From Bacteroidales bacterium (GTDB taxonomy: Bacteria > Bacteroidota > Bacteroidia > Bacteroidales > JAIOZK01), in contig JAIOZK010000001.1 of the NCBI GenBank assembly GCA_021740625.1, positions 186,001 through 250,000 on the forward strand: a stretch of DNA of 64,000 bases, read 5' to 3'. Shown one piece after another: positions 16,672 to 23,990 of the stretch (within the stretch, counting starts at the first letter, position 1; each line of letters begins with the position of its first letter). A model generated the notes under the pieces. The model was not told the DNA's origin and searched no databases. It was given only the letters and a program-made list of their open reading frames with translations. A program made the position numbers and the translations under genes.

Positions 16672-17121
16672 ATGGAAATTATTTTAAAAGAAGATATAAG
16701 CAACCTGGGATATAAAAACGATCTCGTTACCGTAAAACCCGGTTATGCCAGAAACTTCCTGATCCCCAAAGGGAAAGCTATTATAGCTACGACTACGGCC
16801 AAGAAGGCCAGGGAAGAAATGCTGAGGCAAAGAGCGTTCAAGGAAGAAAAGATCAAGAAGGAAGCTGAAACTGTAGCAAAAGCACTCGACGGCAAAGAGA
16901 TTCGTATTGGTGCCAAAGCCGGTACTTCAGGAAAGATCTTCGGTTCGGTGAATGCATTGCAGATCGCTGATGCCATCAATGAACAACTGAAAATTGAGGT
17001 TGACAGAAAAAACATTGAAGTGGACGGTGAATCTATCAAAGAACTCGGAAATTACACGGCCAAAGTAAAACTTCATAAAGAAGTTGAGGCAGAGGTGAAG
17101 TTTGAGGTTTTTGCTGAATAA
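16672..17121 (+). CDS. rplI: 50S ribosomal protein L9
   Basis: 149 residues from ATG 16672, the normal length. The N-terminal 23S rRNA-binding domain reads MEIILKEDISNLGYKNDLVT and VKPGYARNFLIPKGKAI; a long connecting helix (AREEMLRQRAFKEEKIKKEA) leads to the C-terminal domain (IGAKAGTSGKIFGSVNALQI). L9 sits at the base of the L1 stalk and supports reading-frame fidelity. Last gene of the operon, followed by a strong terminator. Unlike its neighbours it has a full Shine-Dalgarno sequence. Confidence 0.98.
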   Translation: MEIILKEDISNLGYKNDLVTVKPGYARNFLIPKGKAIIATTTAKKAREEMLRQRAFKEEKIKKEAETVAKALDGKEIRIGAKAGTSGKIFGSVNALQIADAINEQLKIEVDRKNIEVDGESIKELGNYTAKVKLHKEVEAEVKFEVFAE

Positions 17122-17148
17122 AAAAATGCACATAGATTTGATTTTGAG

Positions 17149-17174
17149 AACCCGGCTTCTGGCCGGGTTTTTTA
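17149..17174 (+). terminator. Rho-independent terminator of the rpsF operon
   Basis: AACCCGGC (17149-17156), loop TTCTG, GCCGGGTT (17162-17169), then TTTTT. A perfect 8-bp GC-rich stem. Confidence 0.92.
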
Positions 17175-17646
17175 TTATCCAGCACCAAACAACAATTTAC
17201 AAATAACAAATAAACACCAATATCCAGTGACTCAATGACCAAAAGTCCCGGTTTGTAGCCGGAATTTTGAACAATAAACCATGGGAGTCGGAATACATTT
17301 ATTGCTTCATTTTTACCCAGATGCACCGTAGTTGTTACGTAGTTAATACGTAGTTCATACGATTATTTACGTATCAACTACGCACTAAAAAGCTCTTTGC
17401 TCCGAATGGAAAAGCATCTGCTTTTGTATCGCTTGAGTAAAAGAATTTAAATAATGAAATTGAAAGTGTGGCCTGCCCGTCTTAAGAACCCTTCTGACGA
17501 ACAGTCAGCTTTTTGATGAATCCAAACCGGGGCAAGGCCTTCATTATGATTATTCATGGGCTCAGGAATTCCTTTTGCTAAGTGTTATTGGATGCCGGGA
17601 GATGGAAATTTTAAATATCAGTGATTTGCGGATGATTTTACAGCCT
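17175..17646. other. Non-coding stretch
   Basis: No convincing gene on either strand. It contains AT-rich filler (AACAATTTACAAATAACAAA), an 11-bp tandem repeat (listed separately) and a weak hairpin CTGAC-GAACA-GTCAG at 17494-17508 followed by CTTTTTG. Confidence 0.5.
17327..17361. repeat. Three tandem 11-bp repeats with a partial inverted copy
   Basis: CGTAGTTNNTA repeats at 17327, 17338 and 17349; a related inverted sequence (ACGTATCAACTACG) follows about 20 bases on, so the cluster could fold. Confidence 0.6.
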
Positions 17647-18804
17647 TCATTTTAACGCATTCAATTGCTCATAAATAATCTTTGCCACGAGCTTGTGCCC
17701 CTTGCTATTAAAGTGCACATCGCCTTGTAAATAATAATTCTTTATTACATCTTCTTCTGGCAGTCTGCCAAAGAAAACTGGAAAAAGGTTGATGAAATGA
17801 ACATCGTTCTGCTCACAAAACAGCTCCCAGAACTGAACCTGAATGCTGTTGAAGTCGCCCTTTAGTAGCTGCAAAGGCCAGGGATAGACACAAACATGCA
17901 TTTTGATTCCATGCTCCATGCACAGATCAGCCAGCCGGGTCATGTACCATTTTTCCAGGATAAATCCTTCGCGGCCCCATCTTTCAAAAGTCATCTTATC
18001 CAGGTACCAGTATGCAATGTTGTGGAATTCCTCCCGTGCAAGCAATTCACTGTCGTAAAACTGATCAAAGAAAGTAGCATACAGATCTGTTTTTGGATTT
18101 TTTACATCCCTCCGGGCCAGCTTATAGAAGTGATCCAGCTTTTGTCTTTCCAGGATACCGGATATGGCGTGACAGGAAAAGGAATGTTTCTTCCAGAACC
18201 TGCAAACATCATAAAAAGCCTTTTGCCAGGCGGATTGGATCTGCGGCTCAAAATCCTGGTAGACCAGTTCGTTTTGCACATCGGATATATCAATACAAAC
18301 TACCAGTTCGTCAAAACCCAAGCCTTTCTGCTCGATCAGGTATTTTGTTTTATAAAAATAGAGTTTCGGACTGTAACTGACTGCCGCGGCATTCAGCACT
18401 TCCACTCCATCTCTACTGTACCATTGATCAATGAGCCCGGCAAAAGTATCAGGATATTCCACACCCACACCTTCGGTATGAGAATCTCCGATGAAGAGGA
18501 TCCTTTTTTTTTCAGGATGTAGTTCCACTTTCCTGCAGGCATCATCCCGGAAACCCAGGGAGTTCGTATAAAAAGTATAATACAATTGATTATCCCAGGT
18601 GGTGCGCACTTTTTGTTCCGGCATAAGGTCATGATGATAGTAAGGATGGGCGACCCTGAAAGAATGTATATCCTCCGGGATCATGAATATTCCCATCATG
18701 AAATCAATGATCCCGAACAAAAGCAGCAAAACAATCATGATGCTGAGTGCCGGATATCTTTCAAATATTCTTTTCTTTTTTTTTGCCTTCATCAGGTATC
18801 TCAA
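17647..18804 (-). CDS. Membrane-anchored SGNH/GDSL-type hydrolase-like protein
   Basis: 385 residues (the start may instead be Met5). One N-terminal transmembrane helix (SIMIVLLLLFGIIDFMMGIF, about 21-40) is followed by an extracytoplasmic domain. RILFIGDSHTEGVGV puts a candidate catalytic Ser108 in the block I motif, and QGDVHFNSKGHKLVA near the C-terminus gives Asp362 and His364 in the D-x-H block, completing an SGNH triad. Such proteins are esterases or O-acyl transferases acting on polysaccharides or lipids outside the membrane, sometimes beside MBOAT partners; no MBOAT gene is present here. It is transcribed alone. Confidence 0.75.
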   Translation of the reverse strand: MRYLMKAKKKKRIFERYPALSIMIVLLLLFGIIDFMMGIFMIPEDIHSFRVAHPYYHHDLMPEQKVRTTWDNQLYYTFYTNSLGFRDDACRKVELHPEKKRILFIGDSHTEGVGVEYPDTFAGLIDQWYSRDGVEVLNAAAVSYSPKLYFYKTKYLIEQKGLGFDELVVCIDISDVQNELVYQDFEPQIQSAWQKAFYDVCRFWKKHSFSCHAISGILERQKLDHFYKLARRDVKNPKTDLYATFFDQFYDSELLAREEFHNIAYWYLDKMTFERWGREGFILEKWYMTRLADLCMEHGIKMHVCVYPWPLQLLKGDFNSIQVQFWELFCEQNDVHFINLFPVFFGRLPEEDVIKNYYLQGDVHFNSKGHKLVAKIIYEQLNALK

Positions 18805-19013
18805 GATGGGTTACAACGCATATGCCTAAGCAAGATACGAAAACTATGTAACAAAATGAAAGCAGATGTGCCAGCAGGCTCTGGCATTTTACCACATGGC
18901 AAATATGCCTTACTATTTTCACTTTTTCGGTTTGATCGGAATATCTCAGAAGGCAAGTTCCAATCATCCGGCAAGCAGAATAATTACTAATTTTATCTTT
19001 TCAACATTTTAAT

Positions 19014-19793
19014 ATGCTTTCAAAAAACCAGATAAAACACATTCGTTCCCTGCACCAGAAAAAATTCAGGAATGAACTGGGGCTATTCATTGCCGAAGGT
19101 CCGAAGCTGACTGAGGAATTGCTTCAAAGCGGGTACAGGGTCAAAGAAGTTTATCTCCTGGCTGATGCCCTGCCGGATTTCCAGAAAAACTACGCCACAA
19201 ACAAACCGGAGTATTTTGAAGTGAGCAGAAAAGACCTTGAAAGGATCAGCACCTTAAAAACACCCAATGATGTGCTTGCTGTCGTTGAAATCCCTGCTAT
19301 CAAGCCTGACTACAGCAAAATCTTTGAGCAGGCAATCCTTATACTCGACGATATCCAGGACCCAGGGAATCTGGGTACCATCATCCGCTCGGCCGACTGG
19401 TTTGGCATCAAAACCATCCTTTGTTCAAAAAACACGGTTGAAGCATTTAATCCAAAGGTGGTGCAGGCCACCATGGGTTCGATTTGCAGGGTGGATGTTT
19501 TTTACCTGGATCTGGCGCTGTTCTTCGAGCGGGCCCCTACCTCCTACCCTTTTTATGGCACCCTGCTCGAAGGACAAAGCATCTATCAATTCGATTTTGA
19601 GAAAGCCTGCGCCATCATCATCGGAAACGAATCCAGAGGGATCAGCCGGGAAGTTCAAAATTTTGTCAAAGAAAAGATCAAAATACTTCCTTACCAGAGG
19701 GATGATAAAGAAACGGCAGAATCCTTGAATGCTGCAGTAGCCGCCTCCCTGGTGATGGCAGAATACCGCCGGCAGCAATCAAAAAAAACTTAA
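19014..19793 (+). CDS. SpoU/TrmH-family RNA 2'-O-methyltransferase
   Basis: 259 residues, the size of RlmB/TrmH-type enzymes. The N-terminal about 100 residues form the RNA-binding substrate domain (FIAEGPKLTEELLQSGYRVK). The SPOUT methyltransferase domain carries the three family motifs: ILDDIQDPGNLGTIIRSADW (motif 1, about 115-135), IIIGNESRGIS (motif 2) and a C-terminal ETAESLNAAVAASLVMAEYR (motif 3), which build the knot that holds S-adenosylmethionine. It methylates a ribose in 23S rRNA or tRNA; the exact site cannot be read from the sequence. A single gene, 62 bases before the small Cys-rich protein. Confidence 0.9.
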   Translation: MLSKNQIKHIRSLHQKKFRNELGLFIAEGPKLTEELLQSGYRVKEVYLLADALPDFQKNYATNKPEYFEVSRKDLERISTLKTPNDVLAVVEIPAIKPDYSKIFEQAILILDDIQDPGNLGTIIRSADWFGIKTILCSKNTVEAFNPKVVQATMGSICRVDVFYLDLALFFERAPTSYPFYGTLLEGQSIYQFDFEKACAIIIGNESRGISREVQNFVKEKIKILPYQRDDKETAESLNAAVAASLVMAEYRRQQSKKT

Positions 19794-19855
19794 CGTATGG
19801 ACAACAATTACGTATCTATTTTGTTAAATTTGTAACGGAAAACAAAAGGAGAAAA

Positions 19856-20068
19856 ATGATCTGGAAATTATTACTGATATCAGCTGTTTTGATTGGGATT
19901 GCCATCGCGGGCATCGCCATTAAAATGTTTTTACAAAAGGATGGGGAGTTCAAAAAACAATGTGGAAGTACTGATCCTGCTACAGGACAGAAAATAGGCT
20001 GCACATGCGGTGGTGGCGAAGGAAGCTGCGAGAACAAAAGTTTAAAAGCGAATGCATCATCCCATTAG
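19856..20068 (+). CDS. Small Cys-rich membrane protein
   Basis: 70 residues. One hydrophobic helix (LLLISAVLIGIAIAGIAIKMF) is followed by a short tail with four cysteines, KKQCGST, IGCTCGGG and GSCENK. The tail spacing could hold a metal or an iron-sulfur cluster, or form disulfides. It has a good ribosome site (AAGGAG at 19846-19851), rare in this window, and a -7 box TAAATTTG at 19825-19832, which together support a real gene. From memory, similar one-helix Cys-tailed proteins occur across Bacteroidota, often without a name. Its partner is unknown. Confidence 0.65.
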   Translation: MIWKLLLISAVLIGIAIAGIAIKMFLQKDGEFKKQCGSTDPATGQKIGCTCGGGEGSCENKSLKANASSH

Positions 20069-20083
20069 CAGATCCTTTTTAAC

Positions 20084-21208
20084 TTATCTAACAAAATCCA
20101 TGTAGTTTTCTTTATTTACCACTTTATACTGAGCATCAGGGTATGTCTTGCTAAAACTGGCCGGAGGTTTGATTTTTTTACTTGAGTGCCATTTGAATTC
20201 ATAAGCAAAGATTTTTCCATCATATTCTTCGAGATAATCAACTTCCTGCTGCCTGGTAGTCCGCCAAAAAAACACACTTCTGTATAATTTATGGTACTCC
20301 AAATATTTTAAACGCTCCGAGACCAAAAGATTCTCCCATAAGGCACCTACATCATTTCTGAGCTCTAATGAATTAAATTGATTTATTATGGCATTTCTTA
20401 TTCCATTGTCAATGAAGAAAATTTTCTTTGATCTTTTTAATTCATTCCTTAGATTTCTTGCATAGGAAGGTAAACGGAAAATAATATAAGCTTCTTCGAG
20501 TAAATATATATAACGCTCAATGGTTGACACATCAGCCTGAAGCATATTTGAAAGTTCCCGGTAAGATACCTGATTGCCTATCTGAAAGGCCAATGCTTTT
20601 ACCAGCTTTTCAAGCAAATCGGGTTTGCGCAAATCTTTTAAGCGAAATACATCTTTGAACAAATAATCAGAAATAAGTTCCTGCAATACTGCTCTTTCAT
20701 CCCCGGCCCTTGTGACCACTTCCGGATAGGAGCCAAATATCAAACGGGTGCTTAATGATCTCTCCAACTCCATTCTGTTTGTATATTTCTCCAGTTCTTC
20801 AAATGATATGGGAAATAATTTATACGTCCACTTTCTACCTGTAAGTGATTCTTTAATCTTATCTGTTAATTCAAAAGAACTTGAACCTGTTGCTATCAAC
20901 TGAATTCCTTCACAATTATCATGAATAATCTTCAGAACCAAACCGGAGTTTTCAAGTCGTTGGGCCTCATCAACTATCACAATGTTACCTGCAGTGAACA
21001 ACTCAACAGCACGGGTTGAATTTAAATTATTTAATATTTCTCTGTCATCAGGATTATCAGCATTTATCCATATGGTTTTATTCTTGCTGCTTTTCTGAAT
21101 CTGTCTCATTATAGTAGTTTTGCCAACCTGCCTTGCACCCAGCAACAAGATTGTTTTCCCTGAGAAAAGCCGGGAATTAATACTTTCTAATAATGTTCGT
21201 TTTATCAT
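20084..21208 (-). CDS. AAA-family ATPase with DUF4143 domain
   Basis: 374 residues. The N-terminal AAA_14 ATPase has Walker A (LLGARQVGKTTIMRQ, about 20-35) and Walker B (NIVIVDEAQRL, about 75-85), followed by a sensor segment IQLIATGSSSFEL. A winged-helix-like part (QIGNQVSYRELSNMLQADVS) leads into the C-terminal DUF4143, with ARNLRNELKRSKKIFFIDNG and a nuclease-like end, VDYLEEYDGKIFAYEFKW. The last part resembles the core of restriction-like folds (D...E-x-K). The cellular role of the family is not established. The promoter lies inside an 18-bp inverted repeat, suggesting tight or self-regulation. Codon use is more AT-rich than its neighbours, compatible with transfer. Confidence 0.88.
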   Translation of the reverse strand: MIKRTLLESINSRLFSGKTILLLGARQVGKTTIMRQIQKSSKNKTIWINADNPDDREILNNLNSTRAVELFTAGNIVIVDEAQRLENSGLVLKIIHDNCEGIQLIATGSSSFELTDKIKESLTGRKWTYKLFPISFEELEKYTNRMELERSLSTRLIFGSYPEVVTRAGDERAVLQELISDYLFKDVFRLKDLRKPDLLEKLVKALAFQIGNQVSYRELSNMLQADVSTIERYIYLLEEAYIIFRLPSYARNLRNELKRSKKIFFIDNGIRNAIINQFNSLELRNDVGALWENLLVSERLKYLEYHKLYRSVFFWRTTRQQEVDYLEEYDGKIFAYEFKWHSSKKIKPPASFSKTYPDAQYKVVNKENYMDFVR

Positions 21209-21213
21209 TTTAT

Positions 21214-21259
21214 ATGGTTATAACCGACAAATATACGCATTTTTGTCGGTTATAACCAT
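21214..21259 (-). promoter_or_regulatory. Dyad operator and -7 box of the AAA/DUF4143 ATPase gene
   Basis: A perfect 18-bp inverted repeat (arms 21214-21231 and 21242-21259, 10-bp spacer). Each arm contains the self-palindrome GGTTATAACC, at 21216-21225 and 21249-21258, 33 bp apart. On the minus strand an exact -7 box, TATATTTG (21235-21228), runs into the arm nearer the gene, so a bound protein would block the promoter. Confidence 0.7.
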
Positions 21260-21332
21260 TTTTTTTCCACTGTTATGCGATTCTCTACTATACATCCTGT
21301 ACCTTTAGTGTTAAATAATTAACAGATTTTGC

Positions 21333-21340
21333 TACTTTTG
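21333..21340 (+). promoter_or_regulatory. -7 box of the M3 peptidase gene
   Basis: TACTTTTG is an exact TAnnTTTG match, 36 bases before ATG 21376. Confidence 0.5.
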
Positions 21341-21375
21341 CTAACTTCAAATGAACTAAAAACAATACTAATGTT

Positions 21376-23505
21376 ATGTCTAAAATGCAAACGATCAGAC
21401 CCACAAACTTAAAACACTTACTCATTCTTTTGGCCGGCTTGGTGCTTTTACTATCAGGGTGTTCAACCCAGGAAACAAACCCGCTTTTAACAGATTTTGA
21501 TACTCCTTTTGCGGCACCTCCTTTTGATGAGATTAAGAACGAATATTATCTGTCTGCTTTCGAGAAGGCCATACAAGAACATAATGGAGAAATCGAAGCA
21601 ATTACCAGCAATAAAAAAGAAGCAGATTTTGAAAACACCATTGTGGCTTATGACAATTCCGGCGAATTGCTTACACGCACCAGTAAAATATTTTATGGTC
21701 TAAACAGTGCCAATACCAATGCCGAATTGCAGGAGATCGATAAAAAAATAACCCCTATGCTGTCGGCACACAACAACGATATCCTTTTTAAGGAGGCACT
21801 TTTTGAAAGAATAAAATCAGTTTATGACCGACGCCAGGAGATGAATCTCAACCGCGAACAAATGCAGGTAGTCGAGAAGATCTATGATGATTTTGCCCGC
21901 AACGGGGCTGCCCTGCCTAAAGAGCAACGTGACAAACTGAAAAAGATCAATGAGCAGATATCCTTGGTTTCGCTTCAATTGAGACAAAACCACCTGGCCG
22001 AGAATAACAGTTTCAAGCTCGTGATTGACGATGAAGCCGACCTTGCAGGTCTTCCGGATCATGTTATTTCAGCAGCCGCAGAGGAAGCAAAAGCCTCCGG
22101 GGAAGAGGGCAAATGGATATTCACCCTGGCAAAGCCCAGTTGGATACCTTTCCTGCAATTTTCCGAGCGCCGTGAGCTACGCGAAAAACTGCATAAGGCA
22201 TACGCGAACCGGGGCGATAACAACAACGAAAACGATAACAAAGAACTTTTTAAAGAACTGCTGATGCTTCGCCAGCAAATGGCAGAAATGCTGGGATATG
22301 ATAATTATGCAGCATATTTCACCAGCATCCAAATGGCACAGAATCCGGACAATGTTTATGACTTCCTTTACCAGGCCTGGGAACCCTCCCTTGAACGTGC
22401 CAAGCAAGAACGAGAGGAATTGCAGGCCATCATCGAAAGACAGAACAAAGATTTTGAGTTGGCGCACTGGGACTGGTGGTATTATTCCGAAATCTTAAGA
22501 AAAGAAAAATACGATCTGAATGAAGATGAACTGAAGCCTTATTTCACCCTGGATAATGTTCGTGAGGGTATTTTCAAACTGTCGAACAAACTTTACGGGA
22601 TCAGCTTTGAAAAGCAAAATGATGTACCTGTATATCATCCGGAAGTTGAAGCTTACGAGTTGATCGACAATGACGGTACTTCCCTGGGCCTGCTATACAT
22701 CGACCCCCATCCCCGTCCGGGCAAAAGAAGCGGCGCCTGGTGCGGAACCTACCGCAGCGGATATTATGAAAATGGTAAAAAGGTGAATCCCATTGTTACC
22801 ATCGTAATGAATTTTACCCGCCCCACCGGCGATAAACCGGCCATGTTGAGCTGGGATGAAACCGGGACCTATTTTCATGAATTCGGACATGCCCTGCATA
22901 ACTTCTTTGCGGATGGCAGATACCAGCGCACCAGCCGAAGCGTTCCGAGAGACTTTGTTGAGTTGCCTTCACAGATCATGGAAAACTGGGCCGGAGAACC
23001 GGAACTACTGAAAACCTATGCAATCCATTACGAGACAGGCGAACCCATTCCCGATGAATTGATCGAAAAACTGGACAAGAGTAAATATTTCAACCAGGGA
23101 TTCATCAAAACAGAACACCTGGCCTCAGCCATCCTCGATATGGACTGGCATACCAGCGATGTCAACATGGATACGGATGTGAATGCATTTGAAAAAGCCG
23201 CCCTTGACAGCATCGGACTCATCAAGGAGATCGTACCCCGCTACAGAACCACCAACTTCGGACACATTTTCAGCTCAGGCTATGCTGCCGGATACTATGT
23301 TTACAGTTGGGCAGGGGTGTTGGATGCAGATGCTTTCAATGCATTTAAAGAATCAGGCGATCTTTTTAACCGCGAACTGGCAGAGAAATTCAGGAAATAC
23401 ATATTGGCTGGGAATGCACTCTACGAAGGCATGGACGCCTATGTGGAATTCAGGGGAAGCGAACCTTCTATTGATCCTTACCTGGAAAGAAGCGGGTTGA
23501 AGTAA
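21376..23505 (+). CDS. M3-family zinc metallopeptidase (peptidyl-dipeptidase Dcp/oligopeptidase type), lipoprotein
   Basis: 709 residues. The signal sequence (LKHLLILLAGLVLLLSGCST) ends in a lipobox, so the enzyme is lipid-anchored in the periplasm or outer membrane. The thermolysin-like zinc motif is FHEFGHALHNFF (His501, Glu502, His505), with the third ligand Glu in the downstream DFVELPSQIMENW helix and a closing SSGYAAGYYVYSWAGVLDAD block; all are typical of Dcp/oligopeptidase A. It removes C-terminal dipeptides or cuts short peptides. Full length for the family (about 680-700). With the M49 peptidase at 12259 it suggests peptide scavenging. A strong terminator follows. Confidence 0.95.
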   Translation: MSKMQTIRPTNLKHLLILLAGLVLLLSGCSTQETNPLLTDFDTPFAAPPFDEIKNEYYLSAFEKAIQEHNGEIEAITSNKKEADFENTIVAYDNSGELLTRTSKIFYGLNSANTNAELQEIDKKITPMLSAHNNDILFKEALFERIKSVYDRRQEMNLNREQMQVVEKIYDDFARNGAALPKEQRDKLKKINEQISLVSLQLRQNHLAENNSFKLVIDDEADLAGLPDHVISAAAEEAKASGEEGKWIFTLAKPSWIPFLQFSERRELREKLHKAYANRGDNNNENDNKELFKELLMLRQQMAEMLGYDNYAAYFTSIQMAQNPDNVYDFLYQAWEPSLERAKQEREELQAIIERQNKDFELAHWDWWYYSEILRKEKYDLNEDELKPYFTLDNVREGIFKLSNKLYGISFEKQNDVPVYHPEVEAYELIDNDGTSLGLLYIDPHPRPGKRSGAWCGTYRSGYYENGKKVNPIVTIVMNFTRPTGDKPAMLSWDETGTYFHEFGHALHNFFADGRYQRTSRSVPRDFVELPSQIMENWAGEPELLKTYAIHYETGEPIPDELIEKLDKSKYFNQGFIKTEHLASAILDMDWHTSDVNMDTDVNAFEKAALDSIGLIKEIVPRYRTTNFGHIFSSGYAAGYYVYSWAGVLDADAFNAFKESGDLFNRELAEKFRKYILAGNALYEGMDAYVEFRGSEPSIDPYLERSGLK

Positions 23506-23536
23506 GATTCATTATTTTGAAAGACTAAAGTGATTG

Positions 23537-23570
23537 AGGCCTGGTTTCTATTCGAAACCAGGCCTTTATT
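23537..23570 (+). terminator. Rho-independent terminator of the M3 peptidase gene
   Basis: A perfect 12-bp stem, AGGCCTGGTTTC (23537-23548) with GAAACCAGGCCT (23554-23565), loop TATTC, then TTATTATTT. Confidence 0.85.
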
Positions 23571-23601
23571 ATTTCCAAAAATCCAAAAAAATATATTAAA
23601 T

Positions 23602-23655
23602 TTTGTCGGATTAATTTGACAAATTTTACCAAATCTGTCGGATATATTCCACAAA
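23602..23655. promoter_or_regulatory. Pair of TGTCGG imperfect palindromes without an attached gene
   Basis: Two 22-bp imperfect palindromes, 23602-23623 (TTTGTCGGA...TTTGACAAA) and 23634-23655 (TCTGTCGGA...TTCCACAAA), 32 bp apart. They share TGTCGG and the spacing with the operator at 21214-21259, and are followed by TTATAAAATG, which resembles the ATATAAAATG at the ATPase start. No ATPase gene follows; a repeat cluster does. Confidence 0.5.
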
Positions 23656-23667
23656 TTATAAAATGAA

Positions 23668-23913
23668 CTGCCCCGAGGCAAGCCTGCGGGGTATCAATAT
23701 GAGACATTCATTTGATTCGTCCCAAGGAGCGGGGAACCTGACCGTCAGGCAAGTTATACCAACGAGATCCCTCGACAGCGCCTCCGCTGAGCAGCTTCAG
23801 CGCTTGCGGAAGCTCGGGATCCCTGCCTGGCCGTCAGGCAGGAGTTCGACTTTGCTTTTTCAGTTCGCTATCGCTCATAAAAAAGATCCGGGCACTGGTA
23901 GAACCATGCCCGG
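23668..23913. repeat. Cluster of palindromic repeats
   Basis: This stretch has no credible gene but several hairpins: CTGAC-CG-TCAG near 23739-23750, CCTGCCTG-GCCGT-CAGGCAGG near 23822-23842, a GATCCC/GGGATC pair around 23770 and 23816, and CCGGGCA...TGCCCGG at 23888-23913. It resembles REP-type intergenic repeats of Bacteroidota. Confidence 0.55.
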
Positions 23914-23990
23914 CGTTTATTTATCTGTTCACATTTTGGCTTTTCAATATTGTATCTTCAGCAGTGGACACAAATCAAAACCAAATCAAA

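Noticed and set aside
17454-17516. Twenty-codon frame in the gap after rplI
   Set aside because: No ribosome site, promoter or recognisable sequence supports it.
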